A stretch of 64,000 bases of DNA. Source: Nevskiaceae bacterium. Lineage in GTDB: Bacteria > Pseudomonadota > Gammaproteobacteria > Steroidobacterales > Steroidobacteraceae. A model generated the notes under the pieces. It did no database searches and had not been told where the DNA came from. It worked only from the letters and a program-made list of their open reading frames with translations. The translations under genes and the position numbers were made by a program. How positions within the stretch are numbered: the first letter of the stretch is position 1; each line of letters starts with the position of its first letter. The stretch is from NCBI GenBank assembly GCA_024234075.1, contig JACKOV010000002.1:186001-250000 (forward strand), written 5' to 3'. Of this stretch, positions 1 to 7,261 are shown one piece after another.

Positions 1-325
1 ACCAATCGTCACACAGTTCCTTGAACGATCCGCGTTGCCGCTCCTCGGCCTTCGCGGCCCGTCGCAGACGCATGGGGTCCTGCTGCTTGTCCAGCAGCAC
101 GCGCGCCTGCCGTGCTTCGATGCGGGCCGCCGCCAGCGACATGTCGGGGAAGTTGCCCAGCGTCAGCCAGCGCTGCTTGCCACCGTGGCGATATCGCAAG
201 ACCCAGGACGCGCTGTCACTGTTCTGCTTGCGCAGGTAAAGCCCGCCCCCATCACCCAGCAGCAAGCGCTTGCCAGAGCGGTGGGCGCGCTCGACTTCAA
301 GAGCGGTCAGCTTTGCACGTTCCAT
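1..325 (-). CDS. Tyrosine integrase, P4 type, N-terminal fragment (runs off left edge)
   Basis: Reading the minus strand from the ATG at 325 gives an open frame to the window edge (108 codons, no stop). The product starts MERAKLTALEVERAHRSGK and continues with GDGGGLYLRK, WVLRYRHGGKQRWLTLG, LAAARIEARQARVLLDKQQDP. This is the N-terminal arm-DNA-binding domain (DUF4102) of P4-like integrases; the catalytic domain lies outside the window. A GAGGTGA ribosome site sits just before the ATG. The gene points away from yicC, whose 3' end is 215 bp away, and phased repeats fill the gap. Integrases of this class recombine an element into a fixed chromosomal site; the 3' end of yicC is a known target of mobilizable islands in Vibrio. 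Family assignment is firm; whether it is intact cannot be seen. Confidence 0.88.
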   Translation of the reverse strand, partial: MERAKLTALEVERAHRSGKRLLLGDGGGLYLRKQNSDSASWVLRYRHGGKQRWLTLGNFPDMSLAAARIEARQARVLLDKQQDPMRLRRAAKAEERQRGSFKELCDDW

Positions 326-350
326 GGCCGTCACCTCGTCGATCCGGGGT

Positions 351-430
351 GTGTAGCTGGACGCGCAAAAACTTGCTCGTCGAGTCTCCAGCTACACGTT
401 TAGCTACACATCAGCTACTCATTCAGCTGC
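351..430. repeat. Helically phased AGCTACAC repeats, likely integrase arm sites
   Basis: AGCTACAC occurs at 390-397 and 402-409, AGCTACTC at 413-420 and a shorter AGCT at 425; the copies start 12, 11 and 12 bp apart, about one helical turn. An inverted copy, GTGTAGCT, lies at 351-358. The cluster is between the integrase start and the yicC 3' end, where arm-type integrase binding sites or an autoregulatory site are expected. The repeats are seen directly; the function is inferred. Confidence 0.6.
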
Positions 431-540
431 AAAGGTAGCACTGGATCAGGTTGGACAACTATGGACGAATTCGGGGAAAAGCGTCAATAACTCAATCAGT
501 TGCAACGACGTTGGCGAACGTCTCCGGAAGTGCCCGGACC

Positions 541-1407
541 CTATTCGATGTTCTGCACCTGCTCCCGCATTTGCTCGATCAACACCTTCATGTCGATCGC
601 ATAGCGCGTGCTGTCCAGATCCTGCGATTTCGAGGCCAGGGTGTTGGCTTCGCGGTTGAGTTCCTGCATCAGGAAGTCGAGGCGACGGCCGGCGGGTTCG
701 TTGCCGCCGATCACGCGGCGGGTCTCTTCGATGTGGCCGGTCAGGCGGTCGAGCTCCTCGGCGACGTCGAGGCGCTGCAGCAGCAGCACGAGCTCCTGCT
801 CCAGGCGGTCGCGGTCGGCGGCGGCGCCGAGTTCGGCGACGCGCTCCTCCAGACGCTGGCGGACCCGTCCCTGGATCTCGGGCAGGCGGGCGCGTACCTG
901 GGTGAGCAGTTGTTCGAGACCGCTGCAGCGCTGCTCGATCAGCTCGCGCAGCCGCACGCCTTCACGCGCCCGACACTCGGACAGCTCACGCAGGGTGTCG
1001 GCGAACAGGCTGCGGGCCGCGGCCTGCAGGCTTTCGCCGTCGGTTTCGTTCTCGCGGACGATGCCGGGCCAGCGCAATATGTCCATGACGTCGACGGTCG
1101 GCTTGCCGGGGGCCGCCACCGAGATCTCACGTACGCGATCCAGCAGGTTGGCGAGGGCGCGATCGTCGATCAGCAGCTCTGCGGCGCCGTTCGCCGCGGC
1201 CCGCAGGTGTATGCTGCAATCGACCTTGCCGCGTCGCAGTTCGCGTGCCAGGGCCTGGCGCAGCTCGGTTTCGAGCGCGCGGAGCTCTTCGGGCAGGCGA
1301 AAGCCGGCTTCCAGGTAGCGGTGGTTGACGCTGCGCAGCTCGCAGGCGAGTTGCCCAAACGGGCCGTTGGCTTCGCGGCGGGCGAAGCCGGTCATGCTGG
1401 TGATCAT
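541..1407 (-). CDS. yicC: YicC family endoribonuclease
   Basis: The 288-residue product begins MITSMTGFARREANGPFGQL and ends IEQMREQVQNIE, both hallmarks of YicC; full length for the family. In E. coli YicC is an RNA endonuclease linked to decay of the small RNA RyhB and to stationary-phase survival. YicC is usually followed by gmk; here the next thing downstream is an integrase, so an element appears to be inserted at its 3' end and gmk must lie elsewhere or beyond the element. The gene diverges from the PP2C phosphatase with only 67 bp between starts, which must hold both promoters. Confidence 0.95.
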   Translation of the reverse strand: MITSMTGFARREANGPFGQLACELRSVNHRYLEAGFRLPEELRALETELRQALARELRRGKVDCSIHLRAAANGAAELLIDDRALANLLDRVREISVAAPGKPTVDVMDILRWPGIVRENETDGESLQAAARSLFADTLRELSECRAREGVRLRELIEQRCSGLEQLLTQVRARLPEIQGRVRQRLEERVAELGAAADRDRLEQELVLLLQRLDVAEELDRLTGHIEETRRVIGGNEPAGRRLDFLMQELNREANTLASKSQDLDSTRYAIDMKVLIEQMREQVQNIE

Positions 1408-1474
1408 TGGGCGTGCGCGGAATGCGGGACTCGGTGTATAAAGCCGCGCAGTTTAGCGGAATGCCGGTGTCGGT

Positions 1475-2224
1475 TTGCGTGTCGAGTACGCAGAAACGAG
1501 CTTGGTCGGTGGGCGTGACGACAATCAGGATCGTTGTGCCGTCGCCGTGTCCGAGCATGCGGCGCTGTTGGTGGTCATCGACGGCATGGGCGGGCATGCC
1601 GACGGGGCGCTGGCCGCCGAGACCGCACAGAAGCTGCTGGTCGAGACCTTCTGGCGCACGCCGCAACCGTTGTTCGATCCGCTCGGCTTCCTCCATCTCA
1701 CCCTGGGCCGCGTCCACGAGGCCGTGGTCGAGCTCGGCGCCAGGCTGCCGCTCGAGCAGCGTCCGCGCGCCACCTGCGCGGTCTGCGTGGTGCAGGGCGA
1801 TTCGGCCTACTGGGCGCACATCGGCGACAGCCGTATCTACCACGTGCGCCGTGGCCGGATCGTCGAGCGCACGCGTGATCACAGCCACGTCGAGTTCCTG
1901 ATCCGTGAAGGCTTGATCAACGAGCAGCAGGCGCAGGCGCATCCGATGCGCAACTTCGTCGAATGCTGCGTCGGCGGCGAATCGCTGCTGCCCGAGATGA
2001 CGATCACCGGGCGGCGCCAGCTCGAGCCGGGCGACGTGCTGCTGGTCTGCTCCGACGGGCTCTGGGGCGCGCTCGACGACCAGGCGATTGCACAACCCTG
2101 GACGAAACCGGGCGAGACGCTGACCGACGCGCTCAACGGTCTGGCCAGGCGGGCGATTGCCGCGGCCGGTCCGGGTGCCGACAACACCACCGGCGTCGTG
2201 CTGCGCTGGCTGGGGCCTGCATGA
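1475..2224 (+). CDS. PP2C-type serine/threonine phosphatase
   Basis: 249 residues, a single PP2C catalytic domain of the bacterial Stp type. Metal-binding motifs are present: GGRDDNQDR near residues 12-20, DGMGGHADG near 36-44, GDSRIY near 117, SDGLWGALDD near 192 and a terminal DNTTG. It should remove phosphate from Ser/Thr in cytosolic proteins; a partner Hanks kinase is not in the window. The start is a TTG: no ATG or GTG is in frame between the upstream stop at 1454 and the GGRDDNQD motif. It lies upstream of rph, 59 bp away, as is common in this gene order in gammaproteobacteria. Confidence 0.9.
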   Translation: MRVEYAETSLVGGRDDNQDRCAVAVSEHAALLVVIDGMGGHADGALAAETAQKLLVETFWRTPQPLFDPLGFLHLTLGRVHEAVVELGARLPLEQRPRATCAVCVVQGDSAYWAHIGDSRIYHVRRGRIVERTRDHSHVEFLIREGLINEQQAQAHPMRNFVECCVGGESLLPEMTITGRRQLEPGDVLLVCSDGLWGALDDQAIAQPWTKPGETLTDALNGLARRAIAAAGPGADNTTGVVLRWLGPA

Positions 2225-2283
2225 GCCTTTCCGTTCCCGCCGGCGCTGCCGGCCACCTGCTGCCAGCCGCGGATCACTAGACC

Positions 2284-3009
2284 ATGCCATCACCCCGTCC
2301 CAGTGGTCGCGCGCCCGATGAGCTGCGCGCGGTCCGTTTCCAGCGCGCTTTCACCCGTCACGCCGAGGGTTCGGTACTGGTGGAATTCGGCGGCACGCGC
2401 GTGCTCTGCACCGCGAGCATCGAAGACGGCGTCCCCGGTTTCCTGCGCGGCAAGGGCCAGGGCTGGGTCACGGCCGAATACGGCATGCTGCCGCGCGCCA
2501 CCCATACGCGTTCGCCGCGAGAGGCCGCCAAAGGCAAGCAAAGCGGCCGCACCCAGGAGATCCAGCGGTTGATCGGCCGCAGCCTGCGCGCGGTGATCGA
2601 CCTGGCCGCGCTCGGCGAACGGACGGTCACGCTCGACTGCGACGTGCTGCAGGCCGACGGTGGCACGCGCACCGCGGCGATCACCGGCAGCTATGTCGCG
2701 CTCGCCGATGCCTGCGAGGCGCTGATCGCGCGTCGTGGCTTGCCGGCTTCGCCGCTGCATGGCCAGGTGGCGGCGGTGTCGGTCGGCATCTATGACGGCA
2801 TGCCGGTGCTCGATCTGGACTACGCCGAGGATTCCTCCGCCGAAACCGACATGAATGTCGTGATGAAAGACGGTGGTGCGTTCGTCGAGGTGCAGGGCAC
2901 GGCCGAGGGACATGCGTTCCGCCGTCACGAGCTCGATGCATTGCTCGATCTGGCAGCCAGCGGCATCGGCCAGTTGCTCGCCTTGCAGCGCCAGGCGCTG
3001 CAGGACTGA
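2284..3009 (+). CDS. rph: Ribonuclease PH
   Basis: 241 residues, usual length about 238. Contains the phosphorolytic RNase core: GGTRVLCTASIEDGVPGFLRG, GWVTAEYGMLPRATHTR (Arg-rich phosphate and tRNA contacts) and GRTQEIQRLIGRSLRAVIDL, followed by LDCDVLQADGGTRTAAITG and the Asp-containing DLDYAEDSSAETDMNVV segment. It trims the 3' tails of tRNA precursors using phosphate, as a hexameric ring. The next gene rdgB starts 10 bp after its stop, so the two are probably cotranscribed. Confidence 0.97.
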   Translation: MPSPRPSGRAPDELRAVRFQRAFTRHAEGSVLVEFGGTRVLCTASIEDGVPGFLRGKGQGWVTAEYGMLPRATHTRSPREAAKGKQSGRTQEIQRLIGRSLRAVIDLAALGERTVTLDCDVLQADGGTRTAAITGSYVALADACEALIARRGLPASPLHGQVAAVSVGIYDGMPVLDLDYAEDSSAETDMNVVMKDGGAFVEVQGTAEGHAFRRHELDALLDLAASGIGQLLALQRQALQD

Positions 3010-3019
3010 GGCGCGCCGC

Positions 3020-3631
3020 ATGCGCGTCGTGCTGGCGACCGGCAATCTCGGCAAGCTGCGCGAGTTCGCCGATCTGCTGGGTCCGGCCGGTTTCGAGTTC
3101 GAGCCGCTGTCGGCTTTCGGTGTCGAGTCTGCGGCCGAGACCGGCCGGACCTTCGTCGACAACGCGCTGCTGAAGGCGCGGCATGCCGCGGCGCGCACCG
3201 GCCTGCCGGCTATGGCCGACGATTCCGGGCTGGAGGTCGATGCGCTCGATGGCGCGCCCGGCGTGTTCTCGGCGCGCTATGCCGCAGCGCCCGGCAGCGA
3301 GGCGGCGCCCGGCGACGCCGCGAACATCGCCAAGCTGCTGCAGGAAATGCAGGGGGTGGCGCCGGCAGCGCGCGGTGCGCGCTTTCGATGCGCGATCGTG
3401 CTGGTACGACACGCCGACGATCCGACGCCGCTGATCGGGGAAGGGGTCTGGCCGGGCCGGATCCTCGAACAACCCCGCGGCAGCGGCGGTTTCGGTTACG
3501 ACCCGGTATTCGAAGACCCGGCCAGCGGGCGCAGCGCCGCCGAGCTCGCGCCGGCCGAGAAGCATGCCCGCAGCCATCGTGGCGCCGCGCTGCGGGCGCT
3601 GCTGGCGCGCTGGTCCGCTGCCGGCTCATGA
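3020..3631 (+). CDS. rdgB: XTP/dITP diphosphatase (Ham1 family)
   Basis: 203 residues starting MRVVLATGNLGKLREF, the family's nucleotide-binding start, then TFVDNALLKARHAA and ADDSGLEVDAL with the catalytic Asp pair, and SGGFGYDPVF near the C-terminus. It hydrolyses dITP, XTP and related deaminated purine nucleotides to monophosphates, keeping them out of DNA and RNA. The ATG at 3020 gives the correct N-terminus; longer in-frame extensions overlap rph. Conserved neighbour of rph and hemW. Confidence 0.96.
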   Translation: MRVVLATGNLGKLREFADLLGPAGFEFEPLSAFGVESAAETGRTFVDNALLKARHAAARTGLPAMADDSGLEVDALDGAPGVFSARYAAAPGSEAAPGDAANIAKLLQEMQGVAPAARGARFRCAIVLVRHADDPTPLIGEGVWPGRILEQPRGSGGFGYDPVFEDPASGRSAAELAPAEKHARSHRGAALRALLARWSAAGS

Positions 3632-3707
3632 GGGCGCAGTGCGAGCGGTGGTTCGCCACCCCCGCTACCCCCGCCGCCATGCACCAGGTCGGCTGCGCGG
3701 TTCGGTC

Positions 3708-4910
3708 ATGACCCAGACGGCCGGGCTGCCGCCGCTGGCGCTCTACGTTCACTTTCCATGGTGCGTCAGCAAGTGCCCCTACTGCGACTTCAACTCGCAT
3801 GCGGTGCGCGAGACCTTGCCGGAGGCGCGCTACATCGCAGCGCTGCTCGCCGATCTCGAGGCCGAGATCGCGGCCGATGCGCGGCTCGCCGCGGGATCGC
3901 GCGAAGTCGTCAGCGTTTTTCTTGGCGGCGGCACGCCCAGCCTGTTTTCACCCGAGGCGATCGCCACGCTGCTCGAGGGCGCGCGGCGACGCCTGCCGTT
4001 TGCCGCCGATGTCGAGGTGACCCTGGAGGCGAACCCCGGCACGATCGAGCGCGGCCGTTTTGCCGGCTATGCCGCCGCCGGCATCAACCGTGTCTCGCTC
4101 GGTGCGCAGAGCTTCGATGCTGCGGCGCTGCGCCGGCTTGGCCGCATCCACGATCCCGACGACACCCGCCGCGCGGCGCAGGAACTGCATGCCGCAGGCC
4201 TCGCGAACTTCAACCTCGATCTGATGTACGCGCTGCCCGGGCAGTCGGTCGCGCAGGCGCTGGCCGATATCGAACAGGCGCTGGCCTTGCAGCCGGCGCA
4301 TCTGTCGCACTACCACCTGACGCTCGAAGCCGGCACGCCGTTTGCGGCACGGCCTCCCGCCGACCTGCCGCCCGACGATACGGTCGAATCGATGCTCGAA
4401 GCAGCGCTCGCACGGCTCGATGCCGCGGGTTTCGTGCGCTACGAGATCTCGGCCTGGGCACGCAGCGGCCGCCGCTGCCGCCACAACCTCAACTACTGGC
4501 GCTTCGGTGACTACCTCGGCATCGGCGCCGGCGCCCACGGCAAGCTCAGCAGCTTCGACGCCGCGACCGGCGGCGGTGCGCTGCAGATCCAGCGCAGCCT
4601 GCGGCTGCGTGAGCCGCGGCGTTACCTAAGTCAGCAGCCGGCTGCGGTGACGCGCACCGCGGTCACGCCGGCGCAGCGTCCGTTCGAGTTCATGCTCAAT
4701 GCCCTGCGGCTGGTCGAGGGGGTCGAGACCGGGCTCTACGAACGCCGTGTCGGCTCGGGCCTGGAGGAGCTGGCTCCGTCGCTCCGGCGCCTGACGGAAC
4801 GTGGCCTGCTGGTCGATCCGGCGACCGGAAGGCTTGGTGCGACCGCCGCCGGGCTGCGCTTCCTCAACGATCTTCTGGTCGAATTCCTGCCAGAAGAAAC
4901 GGGGACTTAG
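3708..4910 (+). CDS. hemW: Radical SAM heme chaperone HemW
   Basis: 400 residues. LALYVHFPWCVSKCPYCDFNSH carries the radical-SAM cysteines C19, C23 and C26 in the Cx3Cx2C spacing; GGGTPSLF and VTLEANPGT follow. The family was long annotated as oxygen-independent coproporphyrinogen III oxidase, but HemW members act as heme chaperones; the C-terminal HemN_C domain (YLGIGAGAHG onward) is present. The ATG at 3708 gives the expected short leader before the radical SAM strand. It follows rdgB by 76 bp in the same direction. Confidence 0.94.
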   Translation: MTQTAGLPPLALYVHFPWCVSKCPYCDFNSHAVRETLPEARYIAALLADLEAEIAADARLAAGSREVVSVFLGGGTPSLFSPEAIATLLEGARRRLPFAADVEVTLEANPGTIERGRFAGYAAAGINRVSLGAQSFDAAALRRLGRIHDPDDTRRAAQELHAAGLANFNLDLMYALPGQSVAQALADIEQALALQPAHLSHYHLTLEAGTPFAARPPADLPPDDTVESMLEAALARLDAAGFVRYEISAWARSGRRCRHNLNYWRFGDYLGIGAGAHGKLSSFDAATGGGALQIQRSLRLREPRRYLSQQPAAVTRTAVTPAQRPFEFMLNALRLVEGVETGLYERRVGSGLEELAPSLRRLTERGLLVDPATGRLGATAAGLRFLNDLLVEFLPEETGT

Positions 4911-5047
4911 CGATTTTCCAGCGCTCCCGACGCAAAGTATGCACAGTCGGGCGGGTCTGAGTCGCAAATGAGGGCATTACGTGGGGTATCGCCCGTGATG
5001 CGCGATAATTGTCACACAACTAACTGATAAATATCGACTTATTGGAA

Positions 5048-5064
5048 TGGTCATAATTTGACCA
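5048..5064. promoter_or_regulatory. Inverted repeat TGGTCA-N5-TGACCA
   Basis: A perfect 6-bp inverted repeat with an AT spacer, embedded in a longer ATTGG...CCAAT frame. The shape resembles operators of GntR/FadR-family repressors, but no regulator is nearby to pair it with. It sits about 210 bp upstream of rpmE. Confidence 0.4.
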
Positions 5065-5114
5065 ATACCTCAGAAACTCAATGCTGACGCGGTTTTTTTG
5101 GCTTCGGCGCGCGG

Positions 5115-5149
5115 TATTCCACAGAGTTATCCACAGTTGATGTGGATAA
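5115..5149. promoter_or_regulatory. DnaA-box cluster
   Basis: TTATCCACA at 5127-5135 and its exact reverse complement TGTGGATAA at 5141-5149 are both perfect matches to the DnaA box TTATNCACA, facing each other 5 bp apart. A degenerate third copy, TATTCCACA, lies at 5115-5123. They adjoin an AT-rich stretch on the left. The boxes are seen directly; whether DnaA acts here on transcription, titration or replication is unknown. No dnaA, dnaN, rpmH or parAB gene is in the window. Confidence 0.6.
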
Positions 5150-5271
5150 GGATCCCGCCGTTTCGAACGACCTCGGGCCCGATCCGGGGGCGGCATCCGA
5201 ATGGCTTGTACGCCGCGCCCAAGGCCGTTATGCTGCGCGCCCTTTTTCGACCGAGCCCGAAGGACAAGCCC

Positions 5272-5493
5272 ATGAAGGCTGGCATTCATCCGGAATACCA
5301 CGAGATCACGGTCACCTGCTCCTGCGGCAACTCGTTCCAGACCCGCTCCACGCTGGCCGACGCCCTGAACATCGAGGTCTGCTCGAGCTGCCACCCGTTC
5401 TACACGGGCAAGCAGAAGATCGTCGACACCGCTGGACGCGTCGACAAGTTCCGCAAGAAGTACGCAGCCGCAGGCGCTACCACCGCGCGCTGA
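5272..5493 (+). CDS. rpmE: 50S ribosomal protein L31, zinc-binding type
   Basis: 73 residues beginning MKAGIHPEYHEITVTCSCGNS. The four zinc-ligand cysteines are C16, C18, C37 and C40 (CSC...CSSC), so this is the zinc-containing form rather than the zinc-independent RpmE2 paralog. HPFYTGKQKIVDTAGRVDKF is typical. It is part of the central protuberance of the 50S subunit. AGGA at 5261 supports the ATG at 5272. Confidence 0.98.
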   Translation: MKAGIHPEYHEITVTCSCGNSFQTRSTLADALNIEVCSSCHPFYTGKQKIVDTAGRVDKFRKKYAAAGATTAR

Positions 5494-5503
5494 GTGTTGC
5501 TCG

Positions 5504-5522
5504 GGGCGGCCAGGTGCCGCCC
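5504..5522 (+). terminator. Hairpin after rpmE
   Basis: GGGCGGC-N5-GCCGCCC forms a 7-bp GC stem 10 bp after the rpmE stop. There is no clear T-run after it, so termination is only a guess. Confidence 0.4.
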
Positions 5523-5665
5523 GCGCGCGCGCGGCAACCCGGTTCGCGCCGCGCCCCGCGTTCGCCTTCTCTGCTTTGGCCCGTGGCGATCGCGTGTGCG
5601 TCGCCTGCCCGGGCCGGCCGGAACTTCCACTGGCATCCGCGACTCGTATCTGCGAGGTTTCGTAC

Positions 5666-7171
5666 ATGCCCAGCACACCGCGCCGCATGCATCTGTCGTC
5701 GGTTTTCGCTGCCGCGCTGATCCTGTGCGCCGGCGTGCTGCCGTCGTCGCTGCTGGTCCGCGAGGCTGCCGCGCAGTCGTCCTCCCGCACGGCCAAGCCG
5801 ATGAAGGAGAGTGAGACCTCCCGCCGTGCCCATGCCGAGATCATCAAGGCCTACGGGGTCTACGAAGACCAGGCCATCCAGGACTATGTCAGCGAGGTCG
5901 GCCAGCGCGTCGCGCGAGTCAGCGATCTGCCCGCCAACGAGTTCAAGTTCCTGGTGATCGACGACGAGTCGATCAATGCGTTCACGACCGGTTGCTGCTA
6001 CGTCTATGTCCACCGCGGCCTGCTGCTGAACCTGAATTCCGAGGCCGAGCTCGCCTCGGTGCTCGGCCACGAAGTGGCGCATGTCACGGCCCGCCACCCG
6101 CAGAAGCGTCAGCGGCAGGGCATCCTCGCCACGGTGCTGGCCACCGGTGCGGCCATCGCCACCGGTTCGAGCGCCGTCGCGCAGCTCGCCAATATCGGCG
6201 CCGGCGCCTGGCTGCAGGGCTACGGCCGCGAGAACGAGCTCGAGGCCGACCGTCTCGGCCTGATCTACTCGGCCAAGGCGGGCTATCGCCCCGAGGCGAT
6301 GGCCGAGACCTTCGAGATGTTCAAACGCGGCGAGAGCTTCGAGATCGCCAGGGCCCGTGCCGAAGGCCGTGAGCCGCGGATCTACCACGGCCTGTTCTCG
6401 TCGCATCCGGCGCCCAATGCACGCGTCATCCAGGCCGCGAAAGGCGCCGCCAAGCTCGAGCAGGGTCCGCCCGGGGGCTGGGTCGACCACCGCGACGAAT
6501 ACCTGCGCAAGCTCGATGGCATGGTCTACGGCTCGAGCCGGGCGCAGGGCATCGTTCGCGACAACCGGTTCTACCACGCCGACATGGGCATCACGCTCGC
6601 ATTCCCGCGCGGCTGGACGGTCGAGAACCAGCGTGACCGCCTGCTCGCCTATACGGTCGCCAAGGACACGATCATGCAGCTCACGGTCCAGGGCGCGCCG
6701 CCCAACCAGAGCCCCCGCGAGTTCCTGCTGACCTTCCTGCGAGGCAGTGGCGGCAGCGTCGTCGGCGGCGAGCAGTTCAATTCGAACGGCTTGGACGGCT
6801 ACACCGCGACCACCACCGGCGGCTCGCCGCTCGACGGCGGCACCGGGCCGGTGCGCTGGATCGTGCTTTATCGGGGCGGCAGCGCCTATATCTTCGCCGG
6901 CGCGAGCAAGTCGTCGCGCGGCTCGGTCCCGGAGGCCGATGGGCTGTTCCGCTCGGTTGCGCAGACCATGCGATCGCTGAAGCCCGCCGAATACCCCCTC
7001 GCCGAGCCGTATCGCATCCGGGTCCGGCAGGCCACCGAGACCACCGATCTGGCGACCTATGCCGATGCGGTGCCGGTCGAGAAATACCAGAAGGAGGAGC
7101 TCCTCCTGATAAACGGGCTGTATCCGGACAAGAAGGTGCAGCCCGGGATGCTCTACAAGGTGGTCGAGTAG
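5666..7171 (+). CDS. Periplasmic M48 family metalloprotease
   Basis: 501 residues. The N-terminus (to about residue 36, ...REAAAQ) is a signal peptide. The M48 catalytic motif HEVAH is at residues 135-139, with the third zinc ligand in ENELEADRLG near 190-198. Residues from about 300 to 440 form a second domain (GMVYGSSRAQGIVRDNRFYHADMG...) typical of this proteobacterial subgroup, which is longer than HtpX or LoiP and lacks the BepA TPR pattern as far as can be seen. It probably degrades misfolded envelope proteins in the periplasm. The ATG at 5666 is chosen because it opens the signal peptide. It stands alone between rpmE and gltA. Confidence 0.88.
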   Translation: MPSTPRRMHLSSVFAAALILCAGVLPSSLLVREAAAQSSSRTAKPMKESETSRRAHAEIIKAYGVYEDQAIQDYVSEVGQRVARVSDLPANEFKFLVIDDESINAFTTGCCYVYVHRGLLLNLNSEAELASVLGHEVAHVTARHPQKRQRQGILATVLATGAAIATGSSAVAQLANIGAGAWLQGYGRENELEADRLGLIYSAKAGYRPEAMAETFEMFKRGESFEIARARAEGREPRIYHGLFSSHPAPNARVIQAAKGAAKLEQGPPGGWVDHRDEYLRKLDGMVYGSSRAQGIVRDNRFYHADMGITLAFPRGWTVENQRDRLLAYTVAKDTIMQLTVQGAPPNQSPREFLLTFLRGSGGSVVGGEQFNSNGLDGYTATTTGGSPLDGGTGPVRWIVLYRGGSAYIFAGASKSSRGSVPEADGLFRSVAQTMRSLKPAEYPLAEPYRIRVRQATETTDLATYADAVPVEKYQKEELLLINGLYPDKKVQPGMLYKVVE

Positions 7172-7261
7172 TTCACGGTCTTGCACCGGCGACGTCTTCT
7201 GCCTTGATTTTGGCGCGCGCGGAGTGTCAACTTCTGCGGCTACTCACGGGACGCGGAAAAC

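Larger units (their letters stand above)
4911..5271. other. Long AT-rich intergenic region upstream of rpmE
   Basis: This 361-bp gap has no convincing gene. Bases 5000-5100 are strikingly AT-rich against the GC-rich surroundings. It contains an inverted repeat (5048-5064), a cluster of DnaA boxes (5115-5149) and the rpmE leader. It could be a regulated promoter region, a DnaA-titration site or an origin-like segment; the sequence alone does not decide. Confidence 0.6.

Noticed and set aside
326..540. tRNA gene as the integration target
   Set aside because: No cloverleaf or T-loop sequence is visible; yicC itself is the better target.
451..1518. 355-codon plus-strand frame
   Set aside because: Antisense shadow of yicC, common in GC-rich genes; YicC motifs on the minus strand are decisive.
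5048..5149. Chromosomal replication origin
   Set aside because: Only two perfect DnaA boxes and no origin-associated genes; kept as a DnaA-box cluster, not called an origin.
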